A stretch of DNA of 64,000 nt from Leclercia adecarboxylata. Lineage in GTDB: Bacteria; Pseudomonadota; Gammaproteobacteria; Enterobacterales; Enterobacteriaceae. Positions 57,235 to 64,000 of the stretch are shown here, piece after piece. The stretch is from NCBI RefSeq assembly GCF_006171285.1, contig NZ_CP040888.1, forward strand, positions 186,001 through 250,000, read 5' to 3'. How positions within the stretch are numbered: position 1 is the first letter of the stretch; each line of letters opens with the position of its first letter. The notes below the pieces were generated by a model that searched no databases, was not told the DNA's origin, and worked only from the letters and a program-made list of their open reading frames with translations. Made by a program: the position numbers and the translations under genes.

Positions 57235-58612
57235 CGCCCGGATCGGTCATCTCGGTCACCAGACCTTTCACCCAGGTATTGAGCTCCAGCTCAAGCAGGC
57301 GACGGTCTTTGGTGGTACCGATATTTTCACGCTGGATGAGCTTCAGGTAGTGCGCGATACGTGACAACAGGAAGATGTATGGCAGACGGGAATTGATGCG
57401 GCTGTTGGCGGTCGCATCCGCAGTGTCGTACAACGCAGGCTTCTGGGCGGAGTTTGCGCTAAAGAAACAGGAATAATCTCTGTTTTTATAATAGCTTAGC
57501 GGAATGAATCCCAGATTCGAGAATTCAAACTCACGGGTTTCCGGTATCATCACTTCGGACGGGATTTTTACCTGATTACCGGTACCGAGGTCGTACAGAT
57601 GGATAGGCAGATCCTGAACTGCACCGCCAGCCTGAGGGCCACGAATCTGGACGCACCAGCCATTATTGATAAAACTTTTCACCATATTGGCAGCAAAGGC
57701 AAAGGATGCATTCGTCCATAAATACTTCTCGTGATCAGGTCCCTTCACTTCCTCCACATAATTGAAACTGCGCACCGGGACGGTATCCGGACCATACGGC
57801 AAACGGCCCAACACACGTGGCATAGTCAGCCCAATGTAGCGGGAGTCCTCAGAGTCACGGAACGCTTTCCATTTGATATATTCAGCTCTGTCAAAATAGT
57901 TACCGATGTCTTTGATGGCCGCGACTTCTTCCATGCTGGATTTATGGAAGAATTTTGGTCCTACAGAACCAATAAACGGCATATGAGCGGCAGCTGAAAC
58001 TTTTGATATATTACGGAGTAACGCTACATCCTGAGCGGAGGAATCGAACTCATACGACGAAATGATTGCGGCAATGGGCTCTCCGCCCGGTTGATCGTAT
58101 TCCATCGAATAAGTATGGTGATAAAGACCGCTCTGGATAATCTCCGGAGCGTCTTCAAAATCCTGACGCAGATCGTCTTTAGAAACATCAAGTATTTCTA
58201 TTTTTACATTCTGGCGGAAATCTGTGCGATCAACCGTGTGCTTAAGCCCGCGCCAGAGTGATTCTACGCGTTGAAACTCCGGGTGGTGCATAACTTCATC
58301 GAGCTGGCGACTGATTTGATAATCAAGCTCTGCGATATGCGAATCAAGCAATGATTTATCAAGCTTCTCAACTTTTTGGCCTGATTTTGAAATAACCTGC
58401 ATAAAAACCTGAATGGCTGCGGTCACTCGCTCATCTGCCGAGGCATCGGCCATGACGCTGTCGTCTTGATATTCAGTAATGTCACCCAGGCGAGAAACTG
58501 GATTCAGATTAATTTTTTCAAACAGCGAGGCATACACGCTGTCTGGGTTATTCTCAAGTACAGTAGTGTTCCCCTGCACCGATTGTGTTTCAGTATTCAC
58601 AGACATCAGCAT
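57155..58612 (-). CDS. tssC: Type VI sheath large subunit TssC, altered C-terminus
   Basis: 485 residues. TssC features are clear: LDSHIAELDYQISRQLDEVMHHPEFQRVESLWRGL, GGEPIAAIISSYEF, and the KAFRDSEDSRYIGLTMPRVLGRLPYG block. With TssB it builds the contractile sheath. After HPLRDAKVIVEDIED the frame ends with TRLCS, about 30 residues short of the usual C-terminal strand region, so sheath function is doubtful. An ATG stands at the start 35 bases after tssB. Confidence 0.9.
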   Translation of the reverse strand: MLMSVNTETQSVQGNTTVLENNPDSVYASLFEKINLNPVSRLGDITEYQDDSVMADASADERVTAAIQVFMQVISKSGQKVEKLDKSLLDSHIAELDYQISRQLDEVMHHPEFQRVESLWRGLKHTVDRTDFRQNVKIEILDVSKDDLRQDFEDAPEIIQSGLYHHTYSMEYDQPGGEPIAAIISSYEFDSSAQDVALLRNISKVSAAAHMPFIGSVGPKFFHKSSMEEVAAIKDIGNYFDRAEYIKWKAFRDSEDSRYIGLTMPRVLGRLPYGPDTVPVRSFNYVEEVKGPDHEKYLWTNASFAFAANMVKSFINNGWCVQIRGPQAGGAVQDLPIHLYDLGTGNQVKIPSEVMIPETREFEFSNLGFIPLSYYKNRDYSCFFSANSAQKPALYDTADATANSRINSRLPYIFLLSRIAHYLKLIQRENIGTTKDRRLLELELNTWVKGLVTEMTDPGDDLQASHPLRDAKVIVEDIEDTRLCS

Positions 58613-58647
58613 CCTCTCTGTTAATCCATTAAAAAAACATTTTGCTG

Positions 58648-59145
58648 TTATTCGGCGGGTGCAAGGGCATTCAGCTCTTGTCTTAATTCTTCGCTCAGAG
58701 CCGGGTCTTTCAGTATGGTTTCAAGAGATCTGCGGAACTCGGCGTTATCCAGGAGGTTAGACTTTAGGTCTCTAAGGAGATTGCGCATGGCTAACATGGC
58801 ACGAAGTTGAGGAATTTGCTTTGCTATTGCTTCAGGCTCGAAATCTTTCATTTCAGAAAAGCTGAGTTTGATATTTTCTTCAGAACCATCACCTCTCAGG
58901 GTGTTAGCAACATCAATGCTGACCTCTGGGTTAAGCTCGGACAGAACGCTATTAAAGTTGTTTTTGGAAATATTTAACTTACTGCGTTCAGAAAGCGGGA
59001 GGGTTTCTTTGCCGTTACTGAAGTCTCCCAACGCGAGAAGTTTTAAGGGCAACTCGACTTTCTTTTGGGCGGAACCCGTGTGCAGGTCAAGCTGGATGTT
59101 GACACGTGCTTTTGGCACTTCATTCTGGAAGCTGGAATCTGCCAT
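58648..59145 (-). CDS. tssB: Type VI sheath small subunit TssB
   Basis: 165 residues, the usual length. VNIQLDLHTG, ELPLKLLALGDFS and the later LRAMLAMRNLLRDLKSNLLDNAEFRRSLE are family features. It is the first gene of the remnant. The IS3-type insertion at 59322 lies 177 bases upstream and may have separated it from its promoter. Confidence 0.93.
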   Translation of the reverse strand: MADSSFQNEVPKARVNIQLDLHTGSAQKKVELPLKLLALGDFSNGKETLPLSERSKLNISKNNFNSVLSELNPEVSIDVANTLRGDGSEENIKLSFSEMKDFEPEAIAKQIPQLRAMLAMRNLLRDLKSNLLDNAEFRRSLETILKDPALSEELRQELNALAPAE

Positions 59146-59358
59146 ATCATTCCCTTTGTTGGACAGTGGTGATAGTTACCACAAGGTATCTTTACAAAGC
59201 GATGATAGAACATATTGCTCACATAGATCAACTTTGCAGATCAAAGATCTGCAATTGGAATTTTATTAAGAGTTTTCCTCTGTTTTGTAACAGGGTGCAC
59301 CTCTAGGAATTGGGGAAAAAGTGATCTTGACCCGCCATTTCCGGACAGCTTTTGTATC

Positions 59359-60240
59359 TTAAGTTAACGATGCCCGCTGCCGCCGGTATTCTCTCGGAGA
59401 GTGATATCCCAGCGCACTATGCGGGTGATTTTCATTGTAATGCGTGAACGCCGCTGCAAGGTTTCGCAGGGCTGTTCTCACATCCGGTTTCGGCATGAAC
59501 GCGATATAGTCTTCCTTCATCGTCTTCACGAACCGTTCGGCCATGCCATTGCTCTGCGGGCTGCTCACCGCTGTTGTACATGGCTCCAGATTCAGCTCTT
59601 TGGCGAACCTCCGCGTTTCATGCGCGGTATATGCTGAACCGTTGTCCGTCAGCCACTGCACCGCTGTGTCGGGCAGCCTGTCGCCGAAGCGCTTTTCCAC
59701 CGACCTCAGCATCACATCCTGCACGGTCGAACTGTCATAGCCTCCCGTGCTTGCTGCCCAGTCTATGGCCTCACGGTCGCAGCAGTCCAGCGCGAACGTT
59801 ACCCGCAGTTTTTCGCCGTTGTCGCAGCCGAACTCGAAGCCATCTGAACACCAGCGCATATCGCTTTCTGCCACCGCTATCTTGCCCTTATGTTCACGCT
59901 TCGGTCGCTCTGGTTTGTGATGCAACAACAACAGGTTATGCTCGCTCATTATCCTGTAAAGCCGTTTGGCATTCACAGGTGGCTGTCCCTCTGTGCGACG
60001 TTGCTTGCGCAGGATGCCCCACACGCGTCGATAACCATAACTCGGCATATCGCTGATAATGTTGAGGATAGCCGACAGTATTTCTGCGTCTGCTTCTTCA
60101 TTACGCCGGTTACAGCGCCTGTCCTGCCAGTCGGCAGAACGGTTAATCCGCAGTGACAGTTGCGCACGCGACACGCCCATGGTCCGGCTGACCATGGCTA
60201 TTCCCCGTCCTTTGGCAACAAGGGCGCGTGCGCTATCCAT
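59359..60240 (-). CDS. IS3-family transposase OrfB part
   Basis: 293 residues with the rve-type DDE core: [20 protein letters not shown] and [16 protein letters not shown]. It overlaps OrfA by 43 bases in another frame; the family makes the active OrfAB by programmed frameshift. Confidence 0.93.
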   Translation of the reverse strand: MDSARALVAKGRGIAMVSRTMGVSRAQLSLRINRSADWQDRRCNRRNEEADAEILSAILNIISDMPSYGYRRVWGILRKQRRTEGQPPVNAKRLYRIMSEHNLLLLHHKPERPKREHKGKIAVAESDMRWCSDGFEFGCDNGEKLRVTFALDCCDREAIDWAASTGGYDSSTVQDVMLRSVEKRFGDRLPDTAVQWLTDNGSAYTAHETRRFAKELNLEPCTTAVSSPQSNGMAERFVKTMKEDYIAFMPKPDVRTALRNLAAAFTHYNENHPHSALGYHSPREYRRQRASLT

Positions 60241-60593
60241 TTTCGCGACTGACCGTACTCCACGGCTTCTTTCAGGATCTCAACTTCCATCGTCTTCTTG
60301 CCCAGAAGGCGCTGAAGCTCCCGGACCTGCTTCAGAGCAGCAGTAAGCTCAGAAGCAGGAACGACTTCCTCTCCAGCCGCAACGGCGGTGAGGCTGCCTT
60401 CCTGATATTGCTTCTTCCACTTAAACAGCAGGCTGGGCTGGATACCATGCAGGCGGGCGACATGGGAGACATTCATACCCGGCTCCATCGTCTGCTGGAT
60501 AATGGCGATCTTCTCCTGAGGAGTTTTACGTTTACGGACTTCTTGCCCTAACAGGATCCCGGTCATCTCAAAATTGGTGTTAGTGTTAGACAT
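60198..60593 (-). CDS. IS3-family transposase OrfA part
   Basis: 131 residues with a helix-turn-helix ([24 protein letters not shown]) and a leucine-zipper-like stretch ([25 protein letters not shown]). It binds the IS ends and dimerises. Confidence 0.93.
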   Translation of the reverse strand: MSNTNTNFEMTGILLGQEVRKRKTPQEKIAIIQQTMEPGMNVSHVARLHGIQPSLLFKWKKQYQEGSLTAVAAGEEVVPASELTAALKQVRELQRLLGKKTMEVEILKEAVEYGQSRKWIAHAPLLPKDGE

Positions 60594-60657
60594 ATATTCA
60601 AGCCTATCTCTTATCTGGAGATACAGCTACTGTCTGGTGTTTCAGGGGGCTACATCA

Positions 60658-60940
60658 GAATTGGGGAAAAAGTTGTTTTGTTAACTGCTTATGTCGTCAT
60701 TTGCAGGGCTATTAACTATAAGTAACTGTCCTGATGGTTGAATGTTGCATATGTGATCTTTTATTGACTTAGATCAATGCAATTGGTGTGGTCCCCACCT
60801 GGTGCGGATGTGTGCATTTGTACTGATAACTAACTGTAACAGTTACATTTTTTGTTACATGTCGGTGTGATGAAAAGTCCGAAAACTGACTTATAGGAAA
60901 AACATTTTAAGTAATGGAGTGGGCTTTATTTTAAAGATAA
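60658..60940. other. Gene-free region, probably the former tssB upstream region
   Basis: About 280 bases between the IS3 element and the next gene stop. It contains an FNR-like box (60764-60777) and a TGTAACAGTTACA palindrome (60835-60847). It may have held the type VI promoter before the IS arrived. Confidence 0.4.
60764..60777. promoter_or_regulatory. FNR/CRP-family-like box
   Basis: TTGACTTAGATCAA differs from the FNR consensus TTGAT-N4-ATCAA at one position. It is upstream of the type VI remnant, with the IS3 element now between. It could be a chance match. Confidence 0.35.
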
Positions 60941-61861
60941 TTAAGTGTTAAGAGTTGTCTGTCTAACTACCCATGGGTTTTGGCGAACAAAATCACGTAC
61001 TCCACTTATACATGCGCTTGAGATGATGTCAAAATTCGGGTGATTTGATGAGACCATATTCCCGGTATTATCAAGAAGCATAATAGTACCCAAAGACCGA
61101 ACCAGTTGATATTCATTAAACTTATGCTTTAGCATAGTTTGTAATCTATAAATTGTTTCACCTGAACTGTTACCTTCTATACCTACAACGGAAACAGTGC
61201 AGTTAAGTTCCGCACTATCAGATTGATTGTCGTACCAGAAATTATCGTTATAATTGGTTTTCTTTGCTAAGTCGAGTTTACCAGGCCATTTTACCCAAGC
61301 AGAAGAATTATTTTTTGACCGGAAGATTTGCTTCAACTGTTCTATTGGTGCGATCTGTTCAACAGACCATGAAGAATTAAATTCGTTAAGCAATAACTCT
61401 GGATCAATAACAGCAATAAAATCAAATTCCTCTTTAGTAATAGAGCTAGCTCGATCTTTAAGATAAAAAAGGCCCAGTTTATAACCCTTGTCACTTTTCC
61501 AGTTTGCCCCTACAGGCTGATAGTCTGTATTTATAAATGGCTTAAATGTGTGTGTATCAGGAGAAAAAATCACTGATGGTGCCAGAGTTCGCCCTCGGTT
61601 TCGGATTGGACTTACATAAATTTTTTCTCCATCACTTAACATTTCTATGATTGCTTTTGTCACAACTACTGAAATAGAAGGAACACATTTAGTTTGATTT
61701 TCGTGCCCGACATGCGACAACCTTCCATCCTCACTCTTCAGTACCTTTGCAAGGCAAGTCGGGCAATACTGTTGGTCTCTATCATGAACAGGCATAGCAA
61801 GACGACCGGAATCGTTAAGTACCAACTGAAGTAACGGATGATCCTCTTTCATCATGGTCAT
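60941..61861 (-). CDS. Hypothetical protein with a zinc-site-like N-terminus
   Basis: 306 residues from the ATG at 61861, which overlaps the nuclease gene's stop (ATGA); the frame is open 26 codons upstream inside that gene. The N-terminal part has CPTC and, 19 residues on, HVGHENQTKC, a possible metal site. The rest is without known motif. Coupling to the nuclease gene suggests a joint function. Confidence 0.6.
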   Translation of the reverse strand: MTMMKEDHPLLQLVLNDSGRLAMPVHDRDQQYCPTCLAKVLKSEDGRLSHVGHENQTKCVPSISVVVTKAIIEMLSDGEKIYVSPIRNRGRTLAPSVIFSPDTHTFKPFINTDYQPVGANWKSDKGYKLGLFYLKDRASSITKEEFDFIAVIDPELLLNEFNSSWSVEQIAPIEQLKQIFRSKNNSSAWVKWPGKLDLAKKTNYNDNFWYDNQSDSAELNCTVSVVGIEGNSSGETIYRLQTMLKHKFNEYQLVRSLGTIMLLDNTGNMVSSNHPNFDIISSACISGVRDFVRQNPWVVRQTTLNT

Positions 61862-62376
61862 TTCTTCTCTTTCACCTTTCTGGGCTTTTCGTTTAACTGT
61901 CTCCATTGCCATGGAGGGACAGGGTTGGGGTCTGCCCATAACCCCTTTGCATCCTTGCGTGCTGCGGATTCATACTTGAGGTAGCTCGGGACAATGGCGT
62001 TATCTTCGAACCGATATACCCACGCATATCCGCTGTCCACCATAGAAGCGTTAATGTCATAACCATCTAACCAAATGGTCCCTAACATTCGGCCATAGAT
62101 ATCTACACCATGGTCGTTCACGGTAATGATTTTGGTTGCAATAGCTGTGGTTAAGGCCTGCTTTGCTTTTTGCCCAAAAGCTTGTTTGGATTCAGGAGCG
62201 TCTATACCATACATCCGTATTTTGATGGTTGTATTTTGAGCATCCAGCGCAGTTATGGTGTCACCGTCAACAATCTTAACCACCTTTGCCTCAAATGTTG
62301 TTGAGTTCCCCCAGGACGCCGCAGGGAATACAACGATCATGATTGGCAAAAGTAACTTTTTTAGATAACCCATCAT
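61858..62376 (-). CDS. Secreted staphylococcal-nuclease-like thermonuclease
   Basis: 172 residues from the ATG at 62376 (AGGTGA upstream). A signal peptide (GYLKKLLLPIMIVVFPAASWG) precedes an SNase fold: VVKIVDGDTI, MYGIDAPES and DIYGRMLGTIWL contain the usual Asp and Arg catalytic positions. Common on large conjugative plasmids; it may cut DNA in the periplasm. An AAAGTNACTTT copy (62349-62359) overlaps the signal-peptide codons. Confidence 0.85.
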   Translation of the reverse strand: MMGYLKKLLLPIMIVVFPAASWGNSTTFEAKVVKIVDGDTITALDAQNTTIKIRMYGIDAPESKQAFGQKAKQALTTAIATKIITVNDHGVDIYGRMLGTIWLDGYDINASMVDSGYAWVYRFEDNAIVPSYLKYESAARKDAKGLWADPNPVPPWQWRQLNEKPRKVKEKK

Positions 62377-62587
62377 TTCACCTGAATTTGTTGAGTGCAG
62401 ACATGTATACACAAGGCAATTCACAGGCACTATTTTAACAAGTCATAAATTCCTGGACGGGCTAAAAACATATCATTTTGCAACTTAAAGCCAGAAAAAT
62501 CACAATGAATTTAGAACCTGTACCAAAAAACAATCCAAATTAAGAGTGTTAATCTATCTCAAAGATATTATTCCTGAGAGAGTTTGG

Positions 62588-63621
62588 ATGAAACGTAACA
62601 CTCATGATCAAGAAAAAGACCTGAAAGATGTGGGTAAAGCTCCATCTTTGATCCACAAAACATTGTTAATAGCATCGACCATTTATGATCTTAAATATCT
62701 GGCTCAGGTTTTAAATGATGAAAATGGCAGTAATTGGTCCCGTGCCTCGCTTAAGCGTCAGGTTAAAGGAAAGCCTGAGCATTGTGAGCTGAGTATCACT
62801 GATGGACGTTATCTACAGTCTTTAATTCCTTCCCGACCTACTAATTACGAGGACAGGAAATTTAGCTTTATCGATTTGTTTGCAGGGATAGGTGGACTAC
62901 GAAGCGGATTCGATGCCATCGGTGGAAAATGTCTTTTCACGAGTGAATGGAATACTTATTCCAGCCGTACTTACCGGGCGAACTGGTATTGCGATGAGAA
63001 CGAGCACCGCTTCAATTCAGATATCCGTGACATCACGCTTAGCAACCGGCCCGAAGTTTCTGATGAAGAGGCATACAAGTTTATCGATACATCTATCCCG
63101 GATCATGATGTACTTCTTGCGGGGTTTCCGTGTCAGCCATTCAGCATTGCCGGTGTCAGTAAAAAGAACTCTTTGGGACGCAAACACGGTTTCGAGTGCG
63201 ACACTCAGGGTACGCTCTTCTTTGATGTGGCCAGGATCATCCGGGCAAAACAACCGGCAATTTTTGTTCTGGAAAACGTTAAAAATCTGAAGAGTCACGA
63301 TAAGGGTAATACTTTTAACATCATCATGAAAACGCTGGAAGAGCTTGGCTACGACGTCGCAAACAGCGAAAGCATGGGCGCGGATGATCCTAAAGTCATC
63401 GACGGCCGTCATTTCCGACCCCAGCACCGTGAGCGTATCGTCCTTATTGGTTTTCGCCGCGACCTGCGCCTGAAAGACGGTTTTTCTCTAAGAGACATTA
63501 AAGACTTTTATCCGGACAAGCGCCCTTCTCTCTCCGATTTACTGGAACCGACGGTAGATAGTAAATACATCCTCTCCCCTAAACTCTGGGAGTACTTATA
63601 CAACTATGCAAAGAAACATGC
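62588..63621 (+). pseudogene. Dcm-like DNA (cytosine-5) methyltransferase, 3' end cut by IS2
   Basis: About 344 native codons from the ATG at 62588; a GTG at 62546 is also open. Motif I ([15 protein letters not shown]), motif IV with catalytic Cys ([12 protein letters not shown]), motif VI (VLENVKN) and motif VIII ([11 protein letters not shown]) are present. The target recognition and motif IX-X parts are lost where IS2 begins at 63622. The remaining protein is probably inactive. The other half would lie outside the window. Confidence 0.82.
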
Positions 63622-64000
63622 TAGACTGGCCCCCTGAATCTCCAGACAGTTGGTATCACTTAAGTTAGTGATAGTCTTAATACTAGTTTTTAGACTAGTC
63701 GTTGGAGTCCGAATGATTGATGTTTTAGGTCCAGAGAAGCGCAGACGGCGAAGTGTTCAGGAAAAAATCGCCATTGTTCAGCAGAGTTTTGAGCCCGGAA
63801 TGACCGTGTCGCTGGTCGCCCGTCAGCATGGCGTTGCTGCCAGTCAGCTGTTCCTGTGGCGTAAGCAGTATCAGGAAGGCAGCCTTACAGCCGTTGCCGC
63901 AGGAGAACAGGTTGTGCCCGCGTCGGAGCTGGCATCTGCGATGAAGCAAATTAAAGAGCTGCAGCGCCTGTTGGGCAAGAAAACCATGGAAAACGAGCTG
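63622..64000 (+). mobile_element. IS2 element, right part outside the window
   Basis: The left end TAGACTGGCCCCCTGAATCT is that of IS2 and is followed by its known leader. The element runs past the window, so its other end and target duplication cannot be seen. Confidence 0.92.
63713..64000 (+). CDS. IS2 OrfA, partial
   Basis: 96 codons to the edge ([20 protein letters not shown]...). It has the helix-turn-helix ([20 protein letters not shown]) and leucine-zipper-like region. It is a relative of the IS3-family OrfA at 60198-60593 but a different element. Confidence 0.92.
   Translation, partial: MIDVLGPEKRRRRSVQEKIAIVQQSFEPGMTVSLVARQHGVAASQLFLWRKQYQEGSLTAVAAGEQVVPASELASAMKQIKELQRLLGKKTMENEL

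Larger units (their letters stand above)
59322..60657 (-). mobile_element. IS3-family element, IS2 group
   Basis: 1336 bp with imperfect terminal repeats: TGATCTTGACCCGCC at 59322 and, reading in from the other end, TGATGTAGCCCCCTG. The 15 bases GAATTGGGGAAAAAG occur directly outside each end (59307-59321 and 60658-60672), much longer than the 3-5 bp normal for the family. Confidence 0.85.

Overview
The window is part of a large conjugative plasmid of the H incompatibility type (IncHI) from an enterobacterium. The evidence is a MOBH relaxase with a coupling protein, an F-like mating-pair gene set in the order seen in the IncHI Tra1 region (trhR, trhY, trhF, trhH, trhG), plasmid umuDC, and insertion sequences common in Escherichia, Klebsiella and Enterobacter (IS5, IS903, IS630, IS3/IS2 types). 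Names in the transfer region rest on gene order and family features read by eye; no database was searched.

Layout. 1-7.3 kb: coupling protein, relaxase and two small genes read leftward from a repeat-rich oriT-like region; two probable activators read rightward. 7.8-14.3 kb: trhF-trhH-trhG. 14.4-20.6 kb: an HNH toxin-like gene with a possible immunity gene, a HAD protein, a lytic transglycosylase, two further thioredoxin-fold proteins, and small envelope proteins. 20.7-22.4 kb: SOS-controlled umuDC. 22.5-29.2 kb: unknown genes, one of 1111 residues. 29.2-31.5 kb: an IS5-type element joined to IS903 at a deletion scar.

32.7-50.3 kb is the centre of interest. A plasmid dif-like (XerC/XerD) site at 32746-32773 is followed by four transposons of the IS1202/ISNCY type, all in the same orientation and separated only by the same hexamer, AACATG. 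Each has one DDE transposase next to the dif-proximal end and its own passengers: (1) one unknown gene; (2) arsHRBC with a universal stress protein and a SulP transporter; (3) a two-gene CBASS-type module (CD-NTase and S-4TM effector); (4) an ST7-like TPR protein, a HEPN protein and a possible nuclease. A decayed 3' end of a fifth such element lies beyond, next to an Abi_C-type gene. The array looks like a dif-anchored stack in which the newest element sits beside dif.

51.4-63.6 kb: a HEPN gene running into a tRNA-like sequence, and a decaying type VI secretion remnant (tssB, tssC, tssE, and a vasL-like gene split by IS630). After an IS3 element come two more backbone-like genes and a cytosine methyltransferase gene cut by IS2 at the window end. 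An 11-bp palindrome, AAAGTNACTTT, occurs eleven times in the backbone parts; I found none in the accessory parts.
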